64,000 nt of DNA. Origin: Sulfurimonas sp. GTDB taxonomy: Bacteria; Campylobacterota; Campylobacteria; Campylobacterales; Sulfurimonadaceae. Both the position numbers and the translations under genes were made by a program. Location: positions 1 through 64,000 of the forward strand of contig NZ_JAQVKP010000011.1 in the NCBI RefSeq assembly GCF_028694605.1, written 5' to 3'. Shown here piece after piece: positions 15,113-33,600 of the stretch. Every line of letters starts with the position of its first letter. Position 1 is the stretch's first letter. Below the pieces are notes generated by a model, which saw only the letters and a program-made list of their open reading frames with translations, was not told the origin of the DNA and searched no databases.

Positions 15113-15607
15113 ATGTCAAATTTTTTAAACAGCTTTGATATCAGCGGTTATGGACTCTCTGCACAGCGTGTGCGTGTCAACACCATTTCGCAAAACATCG
15201 CCAATGCACACACGACAAGAACGGACGAGGGCGGACCATACAGACGCAAAGAGGTGGTTTTTAAAGCTATCGACTTTAACGAGCAGTTTAACAAAGCCCT
15301 TGATGCTATGAGCGAGAGCGCAAAGTATGAAGACCCGCTGAGCGAGGGGGCATACGGCACAAAGGTAAATCCTGCTATAATGAGTGTTATAGTTGACAAA
15401 ATATCCAGAGACGACAAAGCGCCGCTGATGAAGTTTGAGCCAAACCATCCCGATGCAGATGCAAACGGGTATGTCGCATACCCAAACATTAACCCCGTTA
15501 TCGAAATGGCCGATTTAGTAGAAGCAACACGGAGTTATCAAGCCAATGTAGCGGCTTTTGAGAGTTCAAAAAACATGGCAAACAGTGCGATTTCACTGTT
15601 GCAGTAA
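15113..15607 (+). CDS. flgC: flagellar proximal rod protein FlgC
   Basis: Proximal rod protein, 164 residues. The ATG at 15113 gives the family N-terminus (SNFLNSFDISGYGLSAQRVRVN) with the rod motif ISQNIANAHTTR; a longer frame from 15074 would overlap flgB and adds nothing conserved. AAAGG precedes the chosen start. The C-terminal VEATRSYQANVAAFE helix is typical. It lies 13 bp after flgB and 16 bp before fliE in one operon. Confidence 0.95.
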   Translation: MSNFLNSFDISGYGLSAQRVRVNTISQNIANAHTTRTDEGGPYRRKEVVFKAIDFNEQFNKALDAMSESAKYEDPLSEGAYGTKVNPAIMSVIVDKISRDDKAPLMKFEPNHPDADANGYVAYPNINPVIEMADLVEATRSYQANVAAFESSKNMANSAISLLQ

Positions 15608-15623
15608 ATAAAAGAGGAAGAGT

Positions 15624-15923
15624 ATGAGTCCAATTGACGGTATATCGGGCATTTCGTCTGCCGAACTATTAAAACAAAAAAGTGCTGTTGAGAGCAGTGG
15701 CGGAGAAGATTTTGCGCAACATCTCAAATCTGCTATTAGCGATGTTAATGATTTGCAGAAAAAAAGTGAAAAAGCACTTGGTGACATGGCAACAGGACAA
15801 GTAAAAGATCTGCATCAAGCAGCACTCGCTATAGGAAAAGCAGAAACAAGCATGAAGCTTATGCTTGAGATAAGAAACAAAGCACTCAGTGCTTATAAAG
15901 AATTAGGTAGAACTCAGCTATAA
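15624..15923 (+). CDS. fliE: flagellar hook-basal body protein FliE
   Basis: Adapter between the MS ring and the rod. The 99 residues contain the FliE-typical pattern FAQHLKSAISDVNDLQKKSE and the C-terminal LMLEIRNKALSAYKELGRTQL. It is exported through the flagellar type III apparatus. Third gene of the operon; ftsI follows 33 bp later, after a TATAAT-like element near 15918 that might give ftsI its own promoter. Confidence 0.95.
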   Translation: MSPIDGISGISSAELLKQKSAVESSGGEDFAQHLKSAISDVNDLQKKSEKALGDMATGQVKDLHQAALAIGKAETSMKLMLEIRNKALSAYKELGRTQL

Positions 15924-15956
15924 TCTTTTTTTTAAAAACCAATTTAGCCAAGAAGT

Positions 15957-17747
15957 ATGATTAACCAAAACAAAAGCAAAAAAATAGCCATTCTCTACGC
16001 CTTACTAGTTGTTGGTTTTTTGCTTTTTTTAGCAGCGGTACTCGCTACCGTACTCAAATCGCGCGACCTTCCGTCCCTTTACACAAAAAACAGCTCCAAG
16101 GCAACACGCGGCTCTATCATCAGTGCGGATGGCTACCGCATTGCAACTACTGTTAAGCTCTACAAAGCCATCGTCAACACACACTATATAGACCCTCTTA
16201 AAAAAGAGCTTTTTGTCAAACTTTTTAGTATCTACTCCGAGATAGACGCCAAAGAGATAGAAAAAAAACTCAATACACAAAAAGGGGTGGCAGTTCTTAG
16301 CTACAATATCCCGCAAAAGCAGGCACAATACCTCAAACAGCTTGCCTATGAGCTGCGAAGGTTAAAAGTTTTTATGGAGATAAAAAATCCTCTTACAGGC
16401 AGAACTTCGCTTCATGGGCTTAGTATTATTGAGAGCGGCGAAAGCAGAGAGTACGCTTATGGCAAACTTCTTACCCCTATTTTGGGCTATCCTCACAAGG
16501 TAGAAGAGGATGGATACACACTTATCAAAGGGATAAAGGGGCTAGAGAAAAGATTTGAAAATGAGCTTCAAGCAAAAGAGGATGAGTTAAGCCAAGGGCT
16601 AAGAGACGTTAACAGCTACATCATCCTAAACAAAAACAGCTTTACAAAACAAGAGGTAAACGGGCTTGACGTAAAACTTACTATTCCGATTTCTCTTCAG
16701 ATACGTGTAGAAAATATGCTTGATGAAATGAAAGAGGATTTACGTGCCAAAGAGATTATGGTAAGTGTTATGGAAGCTTCTAGCGGAAAAATTCTCGCCA
16801 TGGCAAGCTCCAATAGATTTTTGCCAAAAAATATAGAAACCGAGGATTATAAATCACTCAACAGCTCAATGATAGAGTATAGTTTTGAACCTGGAAGCGT
16901 TGTAAAAACCGTCACTTTTGCACTTCTGCTTGACAAAGGGCGTGTCAATCCTTATGATATGGTAAATGGGCACGGCGGACGTTATACTATAGGTAAAAAA
17001 ACAATTACGGATGAACATAAATTTGACCGCTTAAGCGCTGAAGATATTATTGTACACTCCTCAAACGTAGGTATAGCCCAACTTGCTCAAAAACTGACAG
17101 GCGGAGAGTTTAACCAAGGGCTTATGGATTTTGGCTTTTCAAAAGCTTCTACGCCTGATTTGGTTTATGAGAGAGTTGGTTCCATACCAAGCACGATGCA
17201 GCTAAACAGCGAAATATATAAAGCTACATGTTCATACGGGTATGGCATGCGTGTAAATCTAATGCAGCTTATCCGTGCGTATAGTGTTTTTAATAATAAC
17301 GGAAGAATTGTTACACCAAAAATCGTTGACACTTTTATCGATAGCCGCAGAAAAGAGATTGCCACACCGTACGAGGAGCAAGCGCAAGTTGTCAGTACTG
17401 CGACTGCGCAACGCATAAAAGATATTCTTATAAAAACGGTCAAAGAGGGGACTGGTACAAAGGCACAGACAGAGGGGCTTGAAGTCGGCGGTAAAACAGG
17501 AACGGCACATATCGTTGAGGGCGGGAGATATGTTAGCGAGTATAACACGGCTTTTATGGGATTCGCAAACGATATGAAAAATAAATATACTATAGGCGTT
17601 ATCGTTATCAGACCTAAAAAAAGCCAGTTTGCCGCACAAACGGCAGTGCCTGTCTATAAAAAAATTATTGACTTGCTTGTTGAAGAGGAGTACTTAAAGC
17701 CAAATATTGTCGAGCAGCCTAGTCCCCCCAACAACAACCTCCACTAA
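15957..17747 (+). CDS. ftsI: division transpeptidase FtsI (PBP3-type)
   Basis: Class B penicillin-binding protein that cross-links septal peptidoglycan. The 596 residues have one N-terminal membrane span (about 10-33), the PBP dimerisation domain and a transpeptidase domain with SVVK (S314 nucleophile, K317), SSN (368-370) and KTG (513-515). No PASTA domains. It is placed after fliE exactly as in Helicobacter, linking a flagellar and a division gene. The last 54 bp overlap panC on the other strand. Confidence 0.93.
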   Translation: MINQNKSKKIAILYALLVVGFLLFLAAVLATVLKSRDLPSLYTKNSSKATRGSIISADGYRIATTVKLYKAIVNTHYIDPLKKELFVKLFSIYSEIDAKEIEKKLNTQKGVAVLSYNIPQKQAQYLKQLAYELRRLKVFMEIKNPLTGRTSLHGLSIIESGESREYAYGKLLTPILGYPHKVEEDGYTLIKGIKGLEKRFENELQAKEDELSQGLRDVNSYIILNKNSFTKQEVNGLDVKLTIPISLQIRVENMLDEMKEDLRAKEIMVSVMEASSGKILAMASSNRFLPKNIETEDYKSLNSSMIEYSFEPGSVVKTVTFALLLDKGRVNPYDMVNGHGGRYTIGKKTITDEHKFDRLSAEDIIVHSSNVGIAQLAQKLTGGEFNQGLMDFGFSKASTPDLVYERVGSIPSTMQLNSEIYKATCSYGYGMRVNLMQLIRAYSVFNNNGRIVTPKIVDTFIDSRRKEIATPYEEQAQVVSTATAQRIKDILIKTVKEGTGTKAQTEGLEVGGKTGTAHIVEGGRYVSEYNTAFMGFANDMKNKYTIGVIVIRPKKSQFAAQTAVPVYKKIIDLLVEEEYLKPNIVEQPSPPNNNLH

Positions 17748-18515
17748 AATGATAGTATTGCCAAGCTCTACTCTGGAAATTTGAACAAACTCGCGATTAA
17801 CGATTGCTACGTAAGAGATTTGAAGCGGCGATAAAATCTCTCTCATATTTTCTACTATAGCGTTTGCATCCAAAACTCCTCGCATCACCATTGCAGTCGC
17901 ACTGCGAAGAGATGTGGCGATTTTGAGTGCTTCTTGCCTCTCTTGTGCATTTAAGTAAGCATTGCGGCTGCTAAGAGCCAAGCCATCTTTTTCTCTTACC
18001 GTATCTACTGCAACGATAATTACGTTCATAAAGAGCTGTTTTACCATGAGTGTTATGAGATTGAGCTGTTGCGCATCTTTTTTGCCGAAGTATGCTCTTG
18101 TCGGATTTACTATGTTAAGAAGTTTCATAACCACAGTCAAAACACCGTTAAAATGCCCGGGGCGGCTCTCTCCCTCCAAGATATAGCCTCGCACCTTTGG
18201 GGCAAGAAGCGAAACCTCATCATTGCCATACATATCCTCTGCCTGCGGCAAAAAGAGCACATCCACTCCGCTAAGTTTGCATATAAGCTTATCTGCTTCA
18301 TCTTTTTTAGGATACTTATCCAAATCCTCCCCCTTTAAAAACTGTGTAGGATTTAAAAAGATAGAGACAACAACAACCTCATTCTCCTCTTTTGCTCTTA
18401 AGATAAGTGCCCTATGACCCTCATGCAAAGCGCCCATCGTCGGAACAAAACCTACAGTTTGTGTCTCGTTTTTAAGGTACTCTTTTAACTCAAAGGGGGT
18501 AGATATAATCTTCAT
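17694..18515 (-). CDS. panC: pantothenate synthetase PanC
   Basis: ATP-dependent ligation of pantoate and beta-alanine to pantothenate. 273 residues with [10 protein letters not shown] at the N-terminus (HIGH-like ATP site), the GKKDAQQ segment and the [10 protein letters not shown] motif. The ATG at 18515 follows TAAGG by seven bases; the upstream in-frame start adds ten non-conserved residues. The beta-alanine comes from panD at 49606-49971. The 3' end overlaps ftsI. Confidence 0.95.
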   Translation of the reverse strand: MKIISTPFELKEYLKNETQTVGFVPTMGALHEGHRALILRAKEENEVVVVSIFLNPTQFLKGEDLDKYPKKDEADKLICKLSGVDVLFLPQAEDMYGNDEVSLLAPKVRGYILEGESRPGHFNGVLTVVMKLLNIVNPTRAYFGKKDAQQLNLITLMVKQLFMNVIIVAVDTVREKDGLALSSRNAYLNAQERQEALKIATSLRSATAMVMRGVLDANAIVENMREILSPLQISYVAIVNREFVQISRVELGNTIILVEVVVGGTRLLDNIWL

Positions 18516-18569
18516 TTTAAGCCTTACTTTAATATAATCGCGCAATTATACAACAATGGAATTACATTT

Positions 18570-19667
18570 ATGGACAACTACGAGTACACCGAACTTTTAA
18601 AAGATCTTTCAAAAAAAATGAGCAATATTACGGGTGTTGTTGAACCCGACAAACTTGAGACGAGGCTTCAAGAGATAGATGCGCTTGAGAACTCTCAAGA
18701 TTTTTGGAATGATGCAGAACAAGCCGCAGTCATACAAAAAGAAAAAACCCAGTGCGAACGCAAACTCAAAAAATACAACCTTGCTAAAAACGCCATCAAT
18801 GACGCAAAAGAGCTTTACGAGATGGCAAAAGCGGAAAATGACGAAGAGCTTATCAATGAGGCGTATGACGGCGCAAGCCATCTTGAAGATTTGATTCGCA
18901 CCATGGAGATCGAGGTACTGCTTAGCAATGAAACAGACAGCAATAATGCCATCTTGTCTATCCACCCGGGAGCTGGCGGAACAGAATCGCAAGATTGGGC
19001 TTCCATGCTTCTTCGCATGTACAAACGCTTTGCGGAGCGACGTGGATGGAGCATAGAAGTACTTGACTATCAAGCGGGAGATGAAGCAGGGATAAAAGAT
19101 GTCTCTTTGCTTGTCAGCGGCGAAAATGCGTATGGCTACCTTAAAGCAGAAAACGGGATTCATAGACTTGTGCGTATCTCTCCTTTTGACTCCAACGCAA
19201 AAAGACACACCTCTTTTACATCTGTTATGGTCTCGCCCGAAGTTGACGACAATATCAACATAGAGATTGAGGATAAAGACATCCGCGTGGACACATACCG
19301 CTCAAGCGGCGCAGGTGGGCAACATGTCAACAAAACTGAATCAGCCATCCGAATCACCCATCTTGCCACGGGCGTAGTCGTACAGTGCCAAAACGACAGA
19401 AGCCAGCACAAAAACAGAGCAACCGCTATGAAGATGCTCAAGTCTAGGCTTTATGAACTTGAACTTGAAGCACAAAAAGCAGCAGCAGACGGAACCCCAA
19501 AGAGCGAAATAGGATGGGGGCATCAAATCAGAAGCTACGTTATGCAGCCATATCAACAGATAAAAGATACAAGAAGCAACATCGCCTACTCAAATGTTGC
19601 AGCAATTCTTGACGGAGATATCGACAAAATGATAGAGGATGTGCTTATTTCTCAGAATCGTTCTTAG
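18570..19667 (+). CDS. prfB: peptide chain release factor 2
   Basis: Releases completed peptides at UGA and UAA. The 365 residues include the stop-codon reading SPF motif (204-206), which identifies RF2 rather than RF1, and the catalytic GGQ (249-251). The frame is uninterrupted from the ATG, so the programmed +1 frameshift of Escherichia coli prfB is absent. The 3' end overlaps a convergent small membrane-protein gene by 23 bp. Confidence 0.97.
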   Translation: MDNYEYTELLKDLSKKMSNITGVVEPDKLETRLQEIDALENSQDFWNDAEQAAVIQKEKTQCERKLKKYNLAKNAINDAKELYEMAKAENDEELINEAYDGASHLEDLIRTMEIEVLLSNETDSNNAILSIHPGAGGTESQDWASMLLRMYKRFAERRGWSIEVLDYQAGDEAGIKDVSLLVSGENAYGYLKAENGIHRLVRISPFDSNAKRHTSFTSVMVSPEVDDNINIEIEDKDIRVDTYRSSGAGGQHVNKTESAIRITHLATGVVVQCQNDRSQHKNRATAMKMLKSRLYELELEAQKAAADGTPKSEIGWGHQIRSYVMQPYQQIKDTRSNIAYSNVAAILDGDIDKMIEDVLISQNRS

Positions 19668-19980
19668 GAAGAAAACTATAGCCTAAAAAAAGAGCTCCAA
19701 AAATCATGGTTATCATGGTTAAATATTGCATTTGTGCTTCTTGGGTATTTTTAAGCTCCTCTACAAATTTAGAGCTTGAGGACTCTTCTTTGTGCTTTGC
19801 AGTTGCTCCGCCGCCACGAACACTTGCCTCCATCCGTGCTATATTTGCAGCGGCAATTTCATTTTCACTCATAACTTCTTTAGGCGCACTCCAAAAATAT
19901 GCCACCATACCCACAAACAGCATGAACGCACCCAATAATCTAAAAATAACTACCTTGTGCTTATAAAATATCTCTTTCAT
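19645..19980 (-). CDS. small two-span membrane protein, unknown function
   Basis: 111 residues with two predicted membrane helices (about 12-30 and 86-103) and a polar, charged middle with GGG and SSSS runs (about 55-70) that would face one side of the membrane. I do not recognise the family. It is convergent with prfB (23-bp overlap) and divergent from bpt with a 29-bp gap, so it has its own short promoter region. Confidence 0.65.
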   Translation of the reverse strand: MKEIFYKHKVVIFRLLGAFMLFVGMVAYFWSAPKEVMSENEIAAANIARMEASVRGGGATAKHKEESSSSKFVEELKNTQEAQMQYLTMITMIFGALFLGYSFLPKNDSEK

Positions 19981-19997
19981 TCTTCTTCTTTTTTTCC

Positions 19998-20003
19998 TAT
20001 AAT
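19998..20003 (+). promoter_or_regulatory. -10 element giving a putative leaderless bpt mRNA
   Basis: TATAAT followed by six bases (TTTATT) and the bpt ATG. The last promoter base would be near -7, so transcription should begin at the A of the start codon. No Shine-Dalgarno sequence is present, in agreement with leaderless translation. Confidence 0.5.
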
Positions 20004-20009
20004 TTTATT

Positions 20010-20723
20010 ATGAATATACTTAAAGAGTTTCAACTAGAAGACAAATGCTCCTACCTTGATGGCAAACATCAGACAACACATTATAAAGCAATTGAGGAGT
20101 GTTCCGCCTCTTTTTGTCAAGAGCTTATTGAGCGTGGCTATAGAAGGTTTGGTAAAATCTTTTTCCGCCCTGTTTGCGCTACTTGCACTGAATGCCAAAG
20201 CATCAAAATTGATGTGCAAAATTTTCACTTCTCTAAATCTAAAAGGAGAGTGCTACACAAAGCTTTCGACATTAAAAGTTATATCCGCAAACCGTCTCTA
20301 AGCAAAGAGCATCTCGAACTTTTTGAAAAATACCACCTTTATATGCAAGAAAAAAAAGGGTGGGAGCACACACCAAAAAGTGCGCAAACTTACTACAGCT
20401 CTTTTGTGGATGCACATTACGACTTTGGATATGAAGTTTTATACTATTTGAATGAAAAACTTATCGGAGTGGATCTTATAGACATTTTAGAAGATGGTAT
20501 CTCGTCTATCTACTTTTACTATGATCCTGACTACTCAAGCTACTCCTTAGGAAGGCTCTCGCTCTACAACCAGATACTTTTTGCACAGCGTTGGAACAAG
20601 AGATGGATTTACCTCGGTTACTATGTTCAAGATTGCCCTTCTCTCTCTTATAAATCACACTATACCCCATATCTTACCCTTAAGGGGAGACCAAATTTAG
20701 AAGAAGAAGCGATTTGGATTTAG
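20010..20723 (+). CDS. bpt: aminoacyl-tRNA-protein transferase (Bpt/Ate)
   Basis: N-degron enzyme that transfers leucine (bacterial Bpt) or arginine (Ate) from tRNA to acidic N-terminal residues, marking proteins for ClpAP. 237 residues with the N-terminal cysteine motif (CATCTECQS), RRFGKIFFRP, and the C-terminal GNAT-like half with the YLGYYV and SYKSHYTP motifs. A TATAAT box six bases before the ATG suggests a leaderless message. A small membrane-protein gene follows 13 bp later. Confidence 0.9.
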   Translation: MNILKEFQLEDKCSYLDGKHQTTHYKAIEECSASFCQELIERGYRRFGKIFFRPVCATCTECQSIKIDVQNFHFSKSKRRVLHKAFDIKSYIRKPSLSKEHLELFEKYHLYMQEKKGWEHTPKSAQTYYSSFVDAHYDFGYEVLYYLNEKLIGVDLIDILEDGISSIYFYYDPDYSSYSLGRLSLYNQILFAQRWNKRWIYLGYYVQDCPSLSYKSHYTPYLTLKGRPNLEEEAIWI

Positions 20724-20724
20724 C

Positions 20725-20730
20725 TATAAT
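20725..20730 (+). promoter_or_regulatory. -10 element overlapping the end of bpt
   Basis: TATAAT, six bases, ATG of the next gene: the same spacing as for bpt, and it overlaps the last codons and stop of bpt. It could allow leaderless expression of the small membrane protein separately from bpt. Confidence 0.45.
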
Positions 20731-20736
20731 TCCATT

Positions 20737-20967
20737 ATGAAAAAGATACTGACAGAAATACTTTACTTTATGGCACTATTGTTGATTCTCGCACTCTTGC
20801 AGCATCCCGATTTACTCTCCTCACCTCTTGAGAGAGCAGCTCGTATGACGGAAAAAGGGAATTTTATTCATCCATTTTTATGGACATCGGGCGTTTACTT
20901 GGCAGTTGGTCTTGTACGATTGGTAGTAAAATATGCGCTTTACTTAAAGAATAGAAAGAAAAAATAG
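20737..20967 (+). CDS. small membrane protein, unknown function
   Basis: 76 residues with two hydrophobic helices (about 6-24 and 47-66) separated by a polar loop and a basic C-terminus (KNRKKK) that should stay cytoplasmic. I do not recognise the family. It is encoded just after bpt in the same direction and ends before the fusA terminator. Confidence 0.6.
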   Translation: MKKILTEILYFMALLLILALLQHPDLLSSPLERAARMTEKGNFIHPFLWTSGVYLAVGLVRLVVKYALYLKNRKKK

Positions 20968-21000
20968 GAAAGGATTTTATACGGTTTTTTTAAAAGAGAA

Positions 21001-21027
21001 AGAGATGCTTCCAAAGGTAGCATCTCT
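21001..21027 (-). terminator. terminator of the rpsL-rpsG-fusA operon
   Basis: AGAGATGCT / AGCATCTCT form a perfect 9-bp stem with a 9-base loop, followed on the minus strand by TTCTCTTTT. It lies nine bp after the fusA stop, as expected for the end of the str operon. Confidence 0.7.
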
Positions 21028-21035
21028 AGGCTTGT

Positions 21036-23126
21036 CTAGCCGTTTCTCTTCTTGATAATCTCTTCAGAAACATTTCTTGGAACTTCTTCATAGTGATGGA
21101 ACTCCATCGCATATGTTGCTCTTCCTTGTGTCGCTGAACGAAGATCTGTTGAATAGCCAAACATCTCAGCAAGTGGAACGTATGCATCGATAGTTTTGTT
21201 TCCGGCTCTGTCACCCATAGCACTTACTTGACCACGGCGACGGTTAAGGTCACCGATAACATCTCCCATATAGTCCTCAGGAACTTCAACTTCAACTTTC
21301 ATGATTGGCTCTAGTATCGCAGGATTTGCTTTTCTACAACCCTCTTTAAAGCCCATTGAAGCAGCAAGTTTAAATGCCATCTCGTTAGAGTCAACCTCAT
21401 GGTATGAACCATCATAAAGAGTGATATCCATATCTTCCATCGGGTAGCCCGCAAGAACACCGTTTGCCATAGTCTCGGCACAACCTTTTTCAACCGCAGG
21501 AATATACTCTTTTGGAACAACCCCGCCTTTGATTTCGTTATGGAAGACAAAACCTGTACCTGCTTCGCCCGGCTTGATTCTAAGATATACGTGACCGAAT
21601 GCACCGCGTCCACCGGACTGCTTAGCATACTTGTACTCTTGCTCAACTTCTTTTCTGATAGTTTCACGGTAAGAAACTTGCGGTGCACCAACTTCAGCTT
21701 CTACTTTAAACTCTCTTTTCATACGGTCAACGATGATTTCAAGGTGTAGCTCACCCATTCCTGAGATGATTGTTTGACCTGTCTCTTCATCTGTATGAAC
21801 TCTAAAAGATGGATCCTCAGCAGCAAGTTTTCCAAGAGCTAGTCCCATTTTTTCTTGGTCAGCTTTTGTTTTTGGCTCAACCGCAACAGAGATAACCGGC
21901 TCTGGGAATACCATACGCTCTAGGATAACTTTATCATCTTCTGAACAAAGGGTATCTCCCGTAGTTGTGTACTTAAGACCAACAACAGCAGCGATTTCTC
22001 CGGCATAAACCTCTTTAACCTCTTCACGCTTGATAGCATGCATCTTCACGATACGACCAATACGCTCTTTTTTGTCTTTTGTAGAGTTGTGAACAAAAGA
22101 ACCTGCCTCTAATGAACCACGATAAACACGGATAAATGTCAATGTTCCAACAAACGGGTCTGTCATGATTTTAAATGCAAGTGAAGCAAAAGGACCTTTG
22201 TCTGTTGATTCAACAACAACTTCTTCATCTTCATCATCCATTTTTGTACCACGGATCGCCGCACACTCAGTCGGTGCAGGAAGGTAAGCAACAACTGCAT
22301 CAAGAAGAGTTTGAACACCTTTGTTCTTAAATGCAGTACCTGCAGTCATTGGAACGATGTGCATATTGATTGTAGCAGATTTGATTCCATCAACAATCTC
22401 TTCTTCCGTAAGCTCTTCGCCCTCTAGGTATTTTTCTGCAAGATGCTCATTACCGTCAACTTCAGAGATAGATTCAATCATCTTTTCACGATACTCGGCA
22501 GCTTTGTCAAGCATATCTGCGGGAATCTCTTCTACATGGTAGTTTGAGCCCATAGCAGCATCTTGATCCCATACGATAGCTTTCATCTTTACAAGATCGA
22601 TAACGCCTGCGAAACGCTCTTCTTCGCCGATTGGCAACTGAATAGGAACCGGATTGCCTTTTAAACGTGTACGGATTTGATCCTCAACCGCATAAAAGTT
22701 AGCTCCCGTTCTATCCATTTTATTAACAAATACTATCGATGGTACGCCATAACGATTTCTTTGTCTCCAAACAGTCTCAGATTGTGGCTGAACACCGCCA
22801 ACTGCACAGAAAACTGAAACAGCACCGTCAAGAACACGCATAGAACGCTCAACTTCGATAGTAAAGTCAACGTGGCCCGGAGTGTCGATAATGTTTATCT
22901 GCTTACCGGCCCATTCACAAGTTGTAGCTGCAGAAGTAATCGTGATACCTCTCTCTTGCTCTTGCTCCATCCAGTCCATAGTAGCAGCGCCATCATGAAC
23001 CTCACCGATTTTATGCTCACGACCTGTATAGAATAAAATTCTCTCAGTCGTTGTAGTTTTACCCGCATCAATGTGAGCAGCAATCCCGATATTTCTTACA
23101 TCTTCTAATTTATGTGATCTTGCCAT
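21036..23126 (-). CDS. fusA: elongation factor G
   Basis: Translocation GTPase. 696 residues, the normal length, with P-loop AHIDAGKT (17-24), the DTPGHVD G3 motif, NKMD, and domains II-V. Last gene of the rpsL-rpsG-fusA operon, 11 bp after rpsG. In this window tuf is not in the operon but lies at the head of the rRNA-unrelated tRNA-tuf-secE-nusG cluster. Confidence 0.98.
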   Translation of the reverse strand: MARSHKLEDVRNIGIAAHIDAGKTTTTERILFYTGREHKIGEVHDGAATMDWMEQEQERGITITSAATTCEWAGKQINIIDTPGHVDFTIEVERSMRVLDGAVSVFCAVGGVQPQSETVWRQRNRYGVPSIVFVNKMDRTGANFYAVEDQIRTRLKGNPVPIQLPIGEEERFAGVIDLVKMKAIVWDQDAAMGSNYHVEEIPADMLDKAAEYREKMIESISEVDGNEHLAEKYLEGEELTEEEIVDGIKSATINMHIVPMTAGTAFKNKGVQTLLDAVVAYLPAPTECAAIRGTKMDDEDEEVVVESTDKGPFASLAFKIMTDPFVGTLTFIRVYRGSLEAGSFVHNSTKDKKERIGRIVKMHAIKREEVKEVYAGEIAAVVGLKYTTTGDTLCSEDDKVILERMVFPEPVISVAVEPKTKADQEKMGLALGKLAAEDPSFRVHTDEETGQTIISGMGELHLEIIVDRMKREFKVEAEVGAPQVSYRETIRKEVEQEYKYAKQSGGRGAFGHVYLRIKPGEAGTGFVFHNEIKGGVVPKEYIPAVEKGCAETMANGVLAGYPMEDMDITLYDGSYHEVDSNEMAFKLAASMGFKEGCRKANPAILEPIMKVEVEVPEDYMGDVIGDLNRRRGQVSAMGDRAGNKTIDAYVPLAEMFGYSTDLRSATQGRATYAMEFHHYEEVPRNVSEEIIKKRNG

Positions 23127-23137
23127 AATAATTCCTA

Positions 23138-23617
<480 letters not shown>

Positions 23618-23731
23618 TTACTTCAATTTTTTTTAAATTTACTCAAAACATACCACTTAAGGCATATCCTGTGCTCTTTTGCTATTTTGCTTTGCTTCGT
23701 ATCTTAGGATGAGCAGAGCCAACTTAAGTTA

Positions 23732-24112
23732 TTACTTTTTTGCTTTAGGTCTCTTAGTTCCGTATTTAGAACGAGAAACAGTACGGTTTGCAACACCTGC
23801 GGTATCAAGTGCACCACGCACGATATGGTACTTAACACCCGGTAAGTCTTTGATACGACCGCCACGAACAAGAACGATAGAGTGCTCTTGAAGGTTGTGT
23901 CCCTCACCCATGATATAAGAGATAACTTCAAAACCAGAAGTTAAACGAACCTTTGCAACTTTTCTTAAAGCCGAGTTAGGTTTTTTAGGTGTTGTCGTAT
24001 AAACACGAGTACAAACACCGCGACGCTGTGGACATGATACAAGAGCAGGTGATTTTGATTTCTTAACCACTTTTTGACGCTCTTTTCTAATCAATTGATT
24101 AATTGTAGGCAT
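23732..24112 (-). CDS. rpsL: 30S ribosomal protein S12
   Basis: Decoding-centre protein. 126 residues with the [10 protein letters not shown] loop (K43, K44) and the [11 protein letters not shown] loop. The residues associated with streptomycin resistance (K43 and the second-loop K) are wild type. First gene of the str operon, with a promoter-bearing spacer before it and the rpoC terminator upstream. Confidence 0.98.
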   Translation of the reverse strand: MPTINQLIRKERQKVVKKSKSPALVSCPQRRGVCTRVYTTTPKKPNSALRKVAKVRLTSGFEVISYIMGEGHNLQEHSIVLVRGGRIKDLPGVKYHIVRGALDTAGVANRTVSRSKYGTKRPKAKK

Positions 24113-24180
24113 ACAATTCCTTTACTTAATTTTTCCAGTAGAATTTAACTCACTAAATTTTAGGGAGTTATAGACGCGTG

Positions 24181-24186
24181 ATTATA
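24181..24186 (-). promoter_or_regulatory. -10 element of the rpsL operon
   Basis: Minus-strand TATAAT about 70 bp before rpsL in a very A/T-rich stretch without a clear -35 box, which is usual for the vegetative promoter of this phylum. It lies after the rpoC terminator, so the str operon is likely separately initiated. Confidence 0.5.
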
Positions 24187-24277
24187 ATAAAAATATAATA
24201 AAAAATAGCTTATTTTAAGTGTAGATTAATAAAAGAAACTCGCTATGTAGAAAATAGTAGAATTTTATAAAGGATTT

Positions 24278-24301
24278 AAAAAATAGGGGAAACCCTATTT
24301 T

Positions 24302-24303
<2 letters not shown>
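24278..24303 (-). terminator. terminator overlapping the end of rpoC
   Basis: AAAAAATAGGG-GAAA-CCCTATTTTTT is a perfect 11-bp stem that includes the first two bases of the rpoC stop region. On the minus strand it ends in a T-run and separates the rplKAJL-rpoBC transcription unit from rpsL. The symmetric A/T ends mean it could also work on the plus strand. Confidence 0.75.
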
Positions 24304-32954
<8,651 letters not shown>

Positions 32955-33006
32955 CTACCTCGGTGAGTTGTTATTAAGACCTAACCTTAAAAGATTAAGT
33001 TATCGT

Positions 33007-33024
33007 ATCTAGGCGTCCCTAGAT
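33007..33024 (-). other. small hairpin in the rpoB leader
   Basis: ATCTAGG-CGTC-CCTAGAT, a perfect 7-bp inverted repeat with a 4-base loop, about 55 bp before rpoB. It belongs to a series of folds in the rplL-rpoB spacer. No function can be read from it alone. Confidence 0.4.
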
Positions 33025-33078
33025 GATTTTTAGCTCAAAAAGTAAGAGCTTTTTTTACAGTGCTTATAAACGACATAA

Positions 33079-33122
33079 GGGCACTTTTACGAAAAGATTT
33101 TTATCTTCTCATAAAAGCGCCC
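33079..33122 (-). promoter_or_regulatory. 20-bp hairpin in the rplL-rpoB spacer
   Basis: Two 20-base arms (33079-33098 and 33103-33122) pair along their full length around a 4-base loop, with three G-U wobbles in the RNA. Downstream bases on the minus strand are not a T-run. Length and position match the RNase III-processed and attenuated rplL-rpoB spacer known from Escherichia coli. It may set the ratio between ribosomal protein and polymerase expression. Confidence 0.6.
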
Positions 33123-33175
33123 AAAAGTACGTGACTTTAGGGGAAAACCCCTTCAATCACGCGTAGGTAGTAAAA

Positions 33176-33544
33176 TTATTTAACTTCTACTTTTGCGCCA
33201 GCTTCTTCAAGCTCTTTCTTAGCGTTCATAGCAGTCTCTTTATCAACACCCTCTTTGATTGTTGAAGGTACGTTTTCAGTTGCATCTTTAGCTTCTTTTA
33301 GTCCAAGACCAGTAAGAGCACGAACAACTTTAATTACGTTGATTTTCTTATCACCTGCATCAACGATAACAACGTTAAATTCAGTTTGCTCTTCAACAGG
33401 AGCAGCAGCTACAGCACCGCCAGCAACAGCAACAGGCTGTGCAGAAACACCGAATTTCTCTTCGAACTCTTTTACCAATTCAGAAAGTTCTAATACAGAA
33501 AGTCCTGAAATAAACTCTAATACATCTTCTTTTGTTATTGCCAT
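33176..33544 (-). CDS. rplL: 50S ribosomal protein L7/L12
   Basis: Stalk protein recruiting translation GTPases. 122 residues: N-terminal dimerisation helix ([22 protein letters not shown]), Ala/Val-rich hinge (about 36-52) and the conserved C-terminal domain ([17 protein letters not shown]). Follows rplJ by 56 bp and precedes the structured spacer before rpoB. Confidence 0.98.
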   Translation of the reverse strand: MAITKEDVLEFISGLSVLELSELVKEFEEKFGVSAQPVAVAGGAVAAAPVEEQTEFNVVIVDAGDKKINVIKVVRALTGLGLKEAKDATENVPSTIKEGVDKETAMNAKKELEEAGAKVEVK

Positions 33545-33600
33545 AATAATTCTCCATTATGAAATTTTTAATGATTGCTCATTTTTATTGTTAAAGGCAA

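Noticed and set aside
18570-19667. Programmed frameshift in prfB
   Set aside because: The frame is continuous from the first ATG with no internal TGA, so no recoding is needed.
33032-33057. Plus-strand terminator-like AGCTC..GAGCT with seven T
   Set aside because: There is no plus-strand gene upstream for it to terminate; at most it blocks antisense transcription. Kept out of the feature list for that reason.
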